Source: CAIXYX01 sp043806415 (lineage in GTDB: Archaea > Micrarchaeota > Micrarchaeia > Anstonellales > Anstonellaceae). From it: a stretch of DNA of 19,834 nucleotides. Position 1 is the stretch's first letter. Every line of letters begins with the position of its first letter. The stretch covers positions 1 to 19,834 of the forward strand of contig JAZDHB010000049.1 in the NCBI GenBank assembly GCA_043806415.1, read 5' to 3'. The translations under genes were made by a program, and so were the position numbers. The notes beneath the pieces were generated by a model. The model saw only the letters and a program-made list of their open reading frames with translations. It was not told the origin of the DNA and searched no databases. Of this stretch, positions 1 through 6,525 are shown piece after piece.

Positions 1-1
1 G

Positions 2-679
2 CTGGCCGACGAGGCCGAGAAGGTGATGGATTCGCAGGCGCTCCAGACAATGCCCGTGCAGTCCATGCTCCGGCGCCACAAGCTGCCTTCCCGCCGCCGC
101 GGGTTCGTGCAGGAGGCGCGCGTGGGCGGGCACAAGGTCTATCTCAAGACCGGCGAATACCCCGACGGGCAGCTGGGCGAGATCTTCATCGACATGTACA
201 AGGAAGGCGCGGGCTACCGGGCGCTGCTCAACTGCTTCGCCATCGCCGTGTCCAAGGGGCTGCAGTACGGCGTGCCGCTCGAGGAGTTCGTGGACACCTT
301 CACGTTCACGCGCTTCGATCCGGCCGGGCCGGTCTCGGGGCACGAGGCCATCAAGAACGCCACCTCCATCGTGGACTATGTGTTCCGCGCCATCGGCTAC
401 GAATACCTGCACCGAACCGATTTCGTACACGTCAAGGTGGAGGAGAAGGCCCCGGAGGCCGCGCAGACGAAACTGCTGCCGGAAGGGACCGCGCGCCCCG
501 GCGATGCCGGCAAGATCGAACCGCCCGAATCCGACGATTCCCATTCGGGGCGCATCCAGGAGGCCAAGGCGCTGGGCTACACCGGGGACACGTGCTCCAA
601 CTGCGGCTCGATGAAAGTGAAGAGGAACGGCAGCTGCACGGTGTGCATCGACTGCGGCGAGACGAGCGGGTGCTCGTAA
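2..679 (+). CDS. nrdJ: Adenosylcobalamin-dependent ribonucleotide reductase (class II), C-terminal part
   Basis: This is the 3' end of a class II (vitamin B12-dependent) ribonucleoside-diphosphate reductase, which makes deoxyribonucleotides in the cytoplasm. The frame is open from base 2, so the gene begins upstream of the window and the ATG codons at 23 and 26 are internal. About 225 residues are visible. The segment with KTGEYPDGQLGEIFIDMYKEG, and the later VSGHEAIKNATSIVDYVFRAIGYEYL, match the conserved C-terminal region of NrdJ. The last 28 residues carry CSNCG, then CTVCIDCGETSGCS, the cysteine-rich zinc-finger-like tail that in NrdJ shuttles reducing equivalents to the active site. The Glu/Pro-rich linker (roughly residues 145-185 of the visible part) between core and tail is normal for the family. 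No neighbour on the plus strand is clearly co-transcribed. Identification is firm; the catalytic barrel lies outside the window. Confidence 0.93.
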   Translation: MADEAEKVMDSQALQTMPVQSMLRRHKLPSRRRGFVQEARVGGHKVYLKTGEYPDGQLGEIFIDMYKEGAGYRALLNCFAIAVSKGLQYGVPLEEFVDTFTFTRFDPAGPVSGHEAIKNATSIVDYVFRAIGYEYLHRTDFVHVKVEEKAPEAAQTKLLPEGTARPGDAGKIEPPESDDSHSGRIQEAKALGYTGDTCSNCGSMKVKRNGSCTVCIDCGETSGCS

Positions 680-707
680 TAGAACGACCGGAAATCCACC
701 CTAAGAA

Positions 708-718
708 AGTATTATAAC
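708..718 (+). promoter_or_regulatory. Candidate TATA box after nrdJ
   Basis: AGTATTATAAC is an A/T-rich TATA-like element in an otherwise GC-rich spacer. It predicts a transcript start near 738. It could serve the gene starting at 864, leaving a leader of about 125 bases, longer than most archaeal leaders. An ATG at 735 opens only a 15-codon frame. This is a prediction from spacing and composition only. Confidence 0.35.
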
Positions 719-863
719 CATCAAAAGAACAACCATGTATGCGTGTGCTGAGTTTCCCGCATGGCCGTGCACTACTTCCTAAAGAAGCTGGCGGCCGTCT
801 CTGGAAGCGCCAACGGGCGGGTGAAAATCCCGCTGCACACGCAGACTTTTCAAGGGTGTAGCC

Positions 864-1400
864 GTGGCGCTCATCCAAATCGACCAGAGCGGGAAGTGGG
901 AGTCGGGCCAGCCGACCGCCATCGGGGCAAGCGTGGGCGGGAAACCGCGGGGTGCGCTGATCCGCCCTGCGGAAAAGGACCGCATCAACCGCATCTTGGG
1001 CGGGTTTGAACAGGAGAAAAACCGCTCCAAGAAACGAAAGGCCAGCCGAATGTTCACCTACGCCGTTTTTCTTGCCATCCGGGAGGTCATGCGCGAAAAA
1101 GATATCCTCGAAATCGATGTCGAATACCAAGGCCAAGACGATTCGATCCGGGGTCTGTTGCTCCACCTCTTTGAGAGGCATGCCGACCTTATGCTAGAAT
1201 GGCACCAGATCCAATTCGGGCACGTGGGTCGCACCACGCTGGCTCACGCCGTCGCGCACCAGACTTTTGCCGGCTCGCGAAAACCCGATTTAGAACTGAA
1301 ATTCGACGACTTTTTCAGGATTTTAGACCGCACAGAGGAAATCCGCAAACGGGCATTGAAACAGCGGATGAAGAGAAAATGGCAGGGCAATTCATTGTAG
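864..1400 (+). CDS. Small archaeal protein with IDQSG motif, putative RNase H-fold
   Basis: The product is 178 residues, with a GTG start at 864 preceded by AAGGGTG; no earlier start is usable because an in-frame stop lies near 822. The protein opens with MALIQIDQSGK, has a basic middle (KNRSKKRKASRMFTYAVFLAIRE), then LEIDVEYQGQDDSIRGLLL and FGHVGRTTLAHAVA. I recognise the pattern 'IDQSGK ... ID.EY.G ... F..(I/V)G...AH..A' from uncharacterised archaeal and bacterial proteins. The order of an Asp on a first strand, acidic residues on a later strand and a C-terminal His is reminiscent of RNase H-like folds, but that is inference and no activity is known to me. GC content is visibly lower than in nrdJ, suggesting transfer. 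It converges on the lipoprotein gene, with one base between the two stop codons. Confidence 0.68.
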   Translation: MALIQIDQSGKWESGQPTAIGASVGGKPRGALIRPAEKDRINRILGGFEQEKNRSKKRKASRMFTYAVFLAIREVMREKDILEIDVEYQGQDDSIRGLLLHLFERHADLMLEWHQIQFGHVGRTTLAHAVAHQTFAGSRKPDLELKFDDFFRILDRTEEIRKRALKQRMKRKWQGNSL

Positions 1401-1401
1401 T

Positions 1402-2538
1402 TCAATCCGAACCATTCTGCATCCATCCGGCAAGCGTTGTCATGTTCTTCGTCGCATTTATCGCGTAGCTCCCGTTCAGCCACGCGCTCACCACCACGCT
1501 CCCGTCCGTATCGGTCCGGTACAGGCTCGTGTTCGAGAGGTTGATCCACTCAATCGCCGTCGGGCTGGGCAGGCCCTGCTCGTTGGGCCCGACGCTGATC
1601 ACCGCCACCTGCGGCTGGAGCCGCTCGTAGAGGATCGACGGCTCGGGCCGAGCCTTGCCGTGGGTTCTCCACTTGTACGCCTGGCAGGGGCCGATGCCGT
1701 CCTGCCCGACGATCTGCGCGTCGATCTCCTCCTCCATGTCCGAGGGCAGGAAAAGGCAGAATTTCCCGTACGACACCTTGAGGGCGACGGCATTGTTGTT
1801 CATGTTTCCCAAATAATGCGTTTTCTGCGGATTGTACACTACGATGCTCAAGTTCCCGCGCTCGAAGCGATCGCCCGCCTGCACCGCCTGCGTCGGGATG
1901 TCGAGCAGGTCCAGCGGCCGGAGCATCTGCGTCTGCAGGGGCGAGTCGGGCCGCTCCCCGTTATGCCAGACCGAATGCACGGTGAACTGGCTCGTCAGGG
2001 ACTGCAGCCCGCCGATCTTCCCATCGTCCCAGTTGGAGATCACCAGCCTATCGATGTCGTGCACGCCCGATGCCTGCAGGATGGCGCCCAGCGCGTAGGC
2101 CGAGTCGTTGGAGCCGGCATCGATAAGCAAGGTGTAATTCCCGGCCTCGATGAGCGTGGCATCCGCGAACCCCACGTCAGCGAATACGATCTTTATCTCT
2201 CCCTCCGTCAGGTTCGAGAGGCTCGTCGCGTTGGCGAGGCTGGCGTTCGAGAGGTTGGCCGTCATGCTCGCGTTGGTGAGGTTCGCGCCGGCATCGGCCG
2301 ATTCGTTGCCGCTCGCGTTCACGCTGCCATTGGCCGGATTTGCGTTTGCGGCCGGGGGAGACGCCGGCACGCCCGCGCCGTCCGATGGAGGCGACGGGGG
2401 CGGATTGCTGATCTCGCCGCCCTTGTAGGCGCCCGGCGCCGGCAGGCCTTCGGGGAAAAGGAAGCAGCCGGAAAGGAGGATGACGGAAAGGACGAGCCCG
2501 CCCGCAAGGATGAAATTCGCGTCGTGCCGGACTTGCAT
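1402..2538 (-). CDS. Surface lipoprotein with ComEC-like metallo-beta-lactamase domain, metal site lost
   Basis: The 378-residue product is chosen to start at the ATG at 2538. That places a signal peptide first (residues 1-24) with lipobox LLSGC, so Cys25 is the predicted lipidated residue; the longer frame to 2601 would overlap the upstream gene and bury the signal. Residues about 40-110 form a Pro/Ser/Ala/Asn-rich linker with nine N-x-S/T sequons. From residue 114 the chain follows the ComEC/Rec2-type MBL fold: VFADVGFADATLIEAG, LLIDAG, then DIDRLVISNWDDGKIGGL. Active members have T-H-x-H-x-D-H-I-G-G where this has S-N-W-D-D-G-K-I-G-G, so all the usual ligands are replaced. FLPSDMEEE keeps an Asp, and GPNEQGLPSP lacks the usual His of the final motif. 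It is therefore probably a non-catalytic, extracellular binding domain. It lies 22 bases after the exonuclease gene and may share its transcript. Confidence 0.82.
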   Translation of the reverse strand: MQVRHDANFILAGGLVLSVILLSGCFLFPEGLPAPGAYKGGEISNPPPSPPSDGAGVPASPPAANANPANGSVNASGNESADAGANLTNASMTANLSNASLANATSLSNLTEGEIKIVFADVGFADATLIEAGNYTLLIDAGSNDSAYALGAILQASGVHDIDRLVISNWDDGKIGGLQSLTSQFTVHSVWHNGERPDSPLQTQMLRPLDLLDIPTQAVQAGDRFERGNLSIVVYNPQKTHYLGNMNNNAVALKVSYGKFCLFLPSDMEEEIDAQIVGQDGIGPCQAYKWRTHGKARPEPSILYERLQPQVAVISVGPNEQGLPSPTAIEWINLSNTSLYRTDTDGSVVVSAWLNGSYAINATKNMTTLAGWMQNGSD

Positions 2539-2560
2539 GCCCTCTTGACTCGCCGGATGA

Positions 2561-3778
2561 TTAAAAACCAGACGGTGCGCCGCGCCCGGCGAGCGCCTCA
2601 ATCAGGGTCTGCTGCCCGGTCCTTTTCTCGATCGGCCACGCGTCCAGCCCGGCCGCGCGCAGCGCCTTGGCCGTGTTCTCGTTGTCTCCGTGCGCCGTGT
2701 AGATTCGTTTGGCCCCGGATTCCTGCGCATATCCCAATATCTCGCCAAAATCCGCGTGGTCCGAGAGGGGGAAGGCGGCGTCCGCGCCCACGTCCCGGAC
2801 GAGCGCCCAGCCGGTCGGGAAGGCGGTGAGCGCCTTCCTTGCGTGCACGCGCGCGAGCTTCCCGGCCAGGTTGTGGCGGATGAGGTGCGGGGGCAGGACG
2901 GCGCAGAACGGGTCGCGCATCGCCTCCTGCGCCTCGGGGCTCGAGGATTCCAGCCATTCCAGCTTCACGCCGTGCCGGCCATACGCCTCGCACACCTGCG
3001 CGATGCGCCGGGACACCACCGGAACGGTGTCCATGTAGCCGTTGAGGAATTTCACCACTTCCTGCGCCTTGCCGGTGCTGTATCCGCCCCAGATCTGGAT
3101 CGAATCGGCGTGCTGCCGGCTCCATCGCTCCATGTCCGAGAGCACCTCGCACGGATCGGGGAAGGACACGCGCGGGTCCCCGTAAGTGCATTCGATGATG
3201 AGCGTCTGGCAGCCGATGGCGCTCGCGCCTTTCACGCTCAAGCCGTCGCGCAATTTGAAATCGCCGGTATAGACCACGTTCCCTTCCGTCTCGCTCTGCG
3301 CCTCGATCTGCGTCGAGCCGAGCATGTGGCCCGCATTGTGGAGCCTGATGTTTTCCGGGACGTCTGTGCGCTGGCGCAAATCCTTTTTCATCTTGGGCCT
3401 GCGCGCCGCTTTGGGGCCGGCATCGCGCGCCGGCGGGACAAGCTCGAACGGATCCGGCGCGCCAGACGCCCCCGCGCCGCGCCGATCGGCCATCCCGTTT
3501 TTCTCGCCCTCGGAGCCCGGCCCGTCCGCTGTCCCGTTTTCTTTATTTCCATCTTTAGGGCCGCCCATTCCCGCCCGATCCAGCCCGTTCCCGTCCCTGC
3601 CGTCCGCGTAGGTTATGCCAAGCAAATCCGCGGTCGGGTCGGTGCAGAATATCCTCAGGGGCCCGCCCACGGCTTCGGAATGGTCGGAATGCGCGTGCGA
3701 AATGTAAGCGATCTCGCCCCCGAGCACGTCCAAGCCGATGCGCGCGCCTCGCGCGCGCAGGATCATCTGATCGCCCAT
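2561..3778 (-). CDS. Metallo-beta-lactamase-fold exonuclease-type protein (YSH1/CPSF73-like)
   Basis: The 405-residue protein has the ordered motifs of the MBL exonuclease/RNA-processing family (COG1236 type). These are HAHSDH at residues 28-33, NAGHMLGS at 148-155, YTGDF at 170-174, IECTYGDP at 195-202, GYSTGKAQE at 232-240, LSDHADF at 338-344 and TAHGD at 361-365. The metal ligands are all present, so it should be a zinc-dependent cytoplasmic nuclease acting on RNA or DNA ends. Archaeal relatives without a KH domain are often annotated as mRNA 3'-end processing exonucleases or ligase-associated exonucleases. Compared with a usual length near 330 residues it carries about 80 extra residues, 58-137, rich in Gly, Asp, Lys and Pro and lacking obvious structure, between the first two motifs. 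No ligase or helicase gene is adjacent. A second ATG lies four codons in and is an equally possible start. Confidence 0.86.
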   Translation of the reverse strand: MGDQMILRARGARIGLDVLGGEIAYISHAHSDHSEAVGGPLRIFCTDPTADLLGITYADGRDGNGLDRAGMGGPKDGNKENGTADGPGSEGEKNGMADRRGAGASGAPDPFELVPPARDAGPKAARRPKMKKDLRQRTDVPENIRLHNAGHMLGSTQIEAQSETEGNVVYTGDFKLRDGLSVKGASAIGCQTLIIECTYGDPRVSFPDPCEVLSDMERWSRQHADSIQIWGGYSTGKAQEVVKFLNGYMDTVPVVSRRIAQVCEAYGRHGVKLEWLESSSPEAQEAMRDPFCAVLPPHLIRHNLAGKLARVHARKALTAFPTGWALVRDVGADAAFPLSDHADFGEILGYAQESGAKRIYTAHGDNENTAKALRAAGLDAWPIEKRTGQQTLIEALAGRGAPSGF

Positions 3779-3891
3779 CGCCTGCGCTTACGTGCTTAGA
3801 GTTTTTAGGGATTCGCATCGGCAGCCGCCTCCTGGATACCGTATTCTCGCCATCCCTAGACGGGCCATCGAGCGGAAATGCACCTTGCTAA

Positions 3892-3902
3892 TCGTTTTAA
3901 GA
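3892..3902 (+). promoter_or_regulatory. Candidate TATA box for the DUF3800-like gene
   Basis: TCGTTTTAAGA sits 30-40 bases before the ATG at 3931, which would put transcription initiation within a few bases of the start codon. This fits the leaderless pattern seen elsewhere in the window. The 152-base spacer also holds the start region of the divergent exonuclease gene. Confidence 0.45.
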
Positions 3903-3930
3903 TTAGTTCGGCCTACCCCTATCGATTTTC

Positions 3931-4692
3931 ATGGGCCGGGTTCTGGCAATGGATGAATCGGGGAATACGCAGGCCATTTGCGGCTTCTGTCTTATCTCGA
4001 TCCCATCTAAAGAGCTTCCCCGAATCGGCGAAATCCTTTCGGTGGCCGAAACCGACCCTCCCGAAATCAAAACCCTCTACAGCAAGGTCTGCCACGGCGA
4101 GTTCAAATACTCGGCATTCAGACAGGCTTTCCGAAACACTGGGCTTGACGTGTATGACCAATACCTGAGAAAAAAACTGCATGACCTTTCCCAGTTGCGT
4201 CTTCAACTTTATTATAGCGTTTTCCTGAACGCTTCGGGAGAAGCGCAGCGGCATGCCCGTTTGCATGATGAAGCCAGTTTTCTCATCCATATATGGGCAC
4301 ACGAGAATCAACAGGATGCGCTGGACCGCACGCTCCGCATTACGGTGGACCAGCAGGTTTTCAGCGAGCCGATGATTTTTGATTATTTCCAGCGGCGCGG
4401 CCAGTCTCGGGTCGTTCTTATCTCAAAAGCCCAACTCGAAAAAGGATTAAATAGCGGCGTACTTCAAAAAGTTCCAGCCGATCGGAGGAATACGCTCGTT
4501 GTGGAAGCTGTCAACAGCCGAAGCTACAAGAGGATTCAACTTTCGGACATGTTAATCGGTTGCATCCGCGAGCGTTATGCACAAGACGTTGCTGATTATT
4601 ATGAGATCCTCAAACCTTTGGTATCAAAACAACGCAGCCGGGTGCAGATTAAGGAGTACACACCGCCGACCATGCAGCGGTTTGTAGTATAA
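3931..4692 (+). CDS. DUF3800-like protein
   Basis: The product is 253 residues and begins MGRVLAMDESGN. A first-strand D-E-S-G followed by a hydrophobic stretch (CGFCLISIP) is the hallmark of DUF3800. Other matching points are HGEFKYSAF near residue 52, ITVDQQVFSEPM in the second half, and EAVNSRSYKRIQLSDMLIGCIRE near residue 200, which corresponds to the family's conserved 'S....lqlaDlia' helix with its Asp. DUF3800 is predicted to have an RNase H-like fold and often sits in mobile or defence contexts; its reaction is not established. The gene is visibly less GC-rich than the flanking MBL and pilin-like genes, consistent with transfer. It is a lone gene with its own TATA-like element and converges on the prepilin-like pair. 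A function should not be assigned beyond the family. Confidence 0.72.
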   Translation: MGRVLAMDESGNTQAICGFCLISIPSKELPRIGEILSVAETDPPEIKTLYSKVCHGEFKYSAFRQAFRNTGLDVYDQYLRKKLHDLSQLRLQLYYSVFLNASGEAQRHARLHDEASFLIHIWAHENQQDALDRTLRITVDQQVFSEPMIFDYFQRRGQSRVVLISKAQLEKGLNSGVLQKVPADRRNTLVVEAVNSRSYKRIQLSDMLIGCIRERYAQDVADYYEILKPLVSKQRSRVQIKEYTPPTMQRFVV

Positions 4693-4798
4693 CAGAACTC
4701 TCCTGGCGGTATTTGACCGCAGTCTCAAACCCTCGGAGTTGTTCCGGCTATTATTAGCGCACGAGCGCTTAAAAATCCGCCGTTTTCAATGACTTTCC

Positions 4799-5341
4799 CT
4801 ATTCCCTTACCCTGGATATCATCCGTCCGCCGCTCTGGTGCAGCGGCAGGTCCGCCGACGGATCGAGGCAGGCCTTCTTGTCCAGCCCGGCGCAGGACGT
4901 GTAGCTGATGTTCAGGTCGGCTTTCACCGTATCCGGCCCGACGATGTCATAGGGCGTGTTGGTGGTGATGTTGAGGCGCACGGAGTCGCCCTGCCCCAGA
5001 TAGATCATGCACGTGCCGGGGCTGGCGCACGGGTCGGTGCGCAAATCCCTTATCGTGGCCGAATAGCCCCGGATGCCGATGGGGAAGCCCATGGTGTTGG
5101 TGAGGTTGAAGGACAGCCACACCTTGCGCGTCTCGTAATTCTGGATGAAATACGACGTGCAGACCATGTTCGGCTGGAGGGTGCATTCGTCGGACACGAA
5201 CCGGTTGGGGTTGAACACGCCCGCGCCCAGCAGGAACGAGATCACGACGAATATCCCGAACAGGGCCCATCCGTAGGTGACCATGTATTCGAGCGCGGCA
5301 TTGGCTCTGCGGGTCCGTGTCGGTCTGGCCATCTCATCCAT
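4799..5341 (-). CDS. Prepilin-like secreted protein with class III signal peptide (second of pair)
   Basis: The 180-residue protein has a short basic start and then RRANAALEYMVTYGWALFG, followed by a hydrophobic helix to about residue 45. The pattern R-A before N-A-A-L-E places Glu at +5 of the predicted mature protein, as required by archaeal prepilin peptidase, and the helix would anchor or assemble the subunit. The outer part is beta-rich with four to six Cys residues (DECTLQPNMVCTSYF, DPCASPGTC, SCAGLDKKACLD) that could form disulfides. The reading frame overlaps the upstream pilin-like gene by eight bases. A second ATG at 5332 directly follows that gene's stop and has GAGG ten bases before it, so the true start may be three codons later. 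Role: probable cell-surface filament or pseudopilin-type subunit, inferred only from the signal and fold. Confidence 0.78.
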   Translation of the reverse strand: MDEMARPTRTRRANAALEYMVTYGWALFGIFVVISFLLGAGVFNPNRFVSDECTLQPNMVCTSYFIQNYETRKVWLSFNLTNTMGFPIGIRGYSATIRDLRTDPCASPGTCMIYLGQGDSVRLNITTNTPYDIVGPDTVKADLNISYTSCAGLDKKACLDPSADLPLHQSGGRMISRVRE

Positions 5342-5873
5342 GCCTCGTGTTCAGGTAAAGCCTCAGCGTGGTCTTGTGGTAGGGGTAAAGATCCGTTTTC
5401 GCGCCTGCGCATTGCTCCGACGTGTTGAAATCCTGGCAGCTGCGGTAATAAATCGTCATGTAAAAAGGCGTGATCTGGTCCGGCACCCAGTTCACCGGCG
5501 CCATCTGCACGCGGATGACGTCCGCGTCGGAAGGGGCCGAATAATTGGCCGCCCCGCACGTGATCGAGTCGCACGTGAAGACCTTGTTCGAGCCGGCCTG
5601 GGCGTAAGCGACCGAGACGTTCTTGATGTAGACCGGGTATCCCAGCAGGTTGGTGAGCTTCGCCCCCAATTCCAGCGAGCCGGGTCCCGTGCTCTTGAGG
5701 TAATAGCTCGTACAGCCCAGGCCCGGCTGGGCGGTGCACTCCTCTCCGGTGAACTGCCCGGCGTTGACGAACCCCGTGCCCAGCAGGATGGCCACGAGCA
5801 TGAAGAGGCCGAAGAGGGCCCACCCGTACGTGGCCAAAAACTCGGCGGCGACCTGCGCTTTTCGGCGGCTCAT
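5334..5873 (-). CDS. Prepilin-like secreted protein with class III signal peptide (first of pair)
   Basis: I start this gene at the ATG at 5873, giving 179 residues. A strong TATA box centred near 5900 predicts initiation close to 5875, so the message would be leaderless; the longer frame to 5930 would have to be transcribed from further upstream. The N-terminus MSRRKAQVAAEFLATYGWALFG fits class III signals: cleavage after K-A, with Glu at +5, then a hydrophobic helix (LFMLVAILLGTGFV). The outer region has paired cysteines (EECTAQPGLGCTSYY, CDSITCG, SCQDF, EQCAG). Layout, cysteine spacing (EC-x6-C-TSY) and length closely parallel the downstream gene, so the two look like tandem paralogues. 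They probably form one two-gene operon producing surface filament or pseudopilin components; no ATPase or membrane platform gene is nearby. Confidence 0.8.
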   Translation of the reverse strand: MSRRKAQVAAEFLATYGWALFGLFMLVAILLGTGFVNAGQFTGEECTAQPGLGCTSYYLKSTGPGSLELGAKLTNLLGYPVYIKNVSVAYAQAGSNKVFTCDSITCGAANYSAPSDADVIRVQMAPVNWVPDQITPFYMTIYYRSCQDFNTSEQCAGAKTDLYPYHKTTLRLYLNTRHG

Positions 5874-5893
5874 GGGTTCTGTTATCATCCCAA

Positions 5894-5905
5894 CATATTT
5901 AAATC
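5894..5905 (-). promoter_or_regulatory. TATA box for the prepilin-like operon
   Basis: On the minus strand ATTTAAATATG is a near-ideal archaeal TATA element, about 25 bases before the ATG at 5873. The ATTTAAAT core is palindromic, so it could also direct weak transcription towards the plus-strand gene at 5981. Confidence 0.6.
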
Positions 5906-5966
5906 TGAAGCGAGTGGGACAGTCCGTCATTCACTACTCGAATCCAATCCACGTATGCGCAAAATC

Positions 5967-5971
5967 AGGAG
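5967..5971 (+). promoter_or_regulatory. Ribosome binding site deciding the start at 5981
   Basis: AGGAG ends nine bases before the ATG at 5981. The earlier in-frame ATG at 5972 overlaps this site's edge with no spacing, so the later start is preferred. Confidence 0.6.
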
Positions 5972-5980
5972 ATGATTCTC

Positions 5981-6292
5981 ATGGCCCAGAAAGACAGCGT
6001 ATTCGGCATGGCGTCGACCAGCTTCCCGGTCTACGAGAACGGGCTGGACCCGTCCGGCACCTTCTACATCTGCGAGGGGGGCCTGGTCATCAAGACCAAG
6101 GACAAGCTCATCCGCTCGCCCTTCAAGTACGTGCGCAAGCTCGAGCGCTTCGGCGATCTGCCGCTGGGCAAGATCAACGTCATCATGAAATTCTTCGACC
6201 AGATGGGCAACGAGTACGACATGGTCGCGGGCATGAGCGACATGCACTATGCGGCCCTGCTCAAGGTCTGCCCGGACGCCAAGACGAAATAA
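5981..6292 (+). CDS. Small protein of unknown function, possible PH-like fold
   Basis: The 103-residue protein starts MAQKDSVFGMAS, chosen by the AGGAG site nine bases upstream. It has no signal peptide or membrane helix. Its sequence alternates short strand-like segments (GTFYICEGGLVIKT, DKLIRSPFKYVRKLERFG, INVIMKFFDQMGNEYDMVAG) and ends in a helix (DMHYAALLKVCPDA). That order of several beta strands capped by a C-terminal helix resembles a pleckstrin-homology-like domain, but I cannot assign a family and the fold is inference. GC-rich codon use matches the housekeeping genes, which favours a real native gene. It is divergent from the prepilin-like pair and upstream of smc in the same direction, separated from it by 233 bases with a repeat, so it is probably a separate unit. 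Confidence 0.7.
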   Translation: MAQKDSVFGMASTSFPVYENGLDPSGTFYICEGGLVIKTKDKLIRSPFKYVRKLERFGDLPLGKINVIMKFFDQMGNEYDMVAGMSDMHYAALLKVCPDAKTK

Positions 6293-6301
6293 GCGCCAAA
6301 T

Positions 6302-6385
6302 AAAAAAGGCGAAAATACCACTCGCGCTTCCTCGCGCCCGCCCAAAAAAAAGGCGAAAAATACCACTCGCGCTTCCTCGCGCCCG
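6302..6385. repeat. Two-copy tandem repeat of about 40 bases
   Basis: Copy one is 6302-6340 and copy two is 6346-6385. They share an A-run, GGCGAAAA(A)TACC, then ACTCGCGCTTCCTCGCGCCCG, and differ by one A. They lie directly after the stop codon of the small gene. A 12-bp palindrome (GCCCTCGAGGGC, 6393-6404) follows. No CRISPR-like spacer exists. This may be a slipped duplication of a transcription-termination region. Confidence 0.8.
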
Positions 6386-6468
6386 TTCCCGGGCCCTCGA
6401 GGGCTCTTCCATCCGCATTTTTCCCTCTTTTTCGCGCGTCCCCCCTTTTCCGGCCCGGCCGGGCTTCG

Positions 6469-6478
6469 ATTTTTAAAT
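6469..6478 (+). promoter_or_regulatory. Candidate TATA box for smc
   Basis: ATTTTTAAAT is an A/T-rich core in very GC-rich surroundings, about 50-57 bases before the GTG start of smc. It predicts initiation near 6498 and a leader of about 28 bases. The leader contains GGCGGGG but no clear ribosome binding site. Confidence 0.45.
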
Positions 6479-6525
6479 CCAACCCCGATAAATAGAACCA
6501 TCAAAAAAGGCGGGGCGACCGTGCA

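Noticed and set aside
735..782. A 15-codon leaderless frame placed well behind a TATA box
   Set aside because: It is too short to judge, with no recognisable feature. It may be chance, or a leader peptide, for which I have no evidence.
2539..2601. Longer lipoprotein start at 2601
   Set aside because: It would overlap the upstream gene and put 21 unrelated residues before an otherwise well-formed signal peptide and lipobox.
1660..3799. Long plus-strand frames over the two MBL genes
   Set aside because: The minus-strand frames carry the lipobox and the MBL motifs in order. The plus-strand readings are Arg/Ala/Gly-rich shadows.
6302..6385. CRISPR array
   Set aside because: There are only two repeat units, with a five-base gap instead of a spacer, and no cas gene is nearby.
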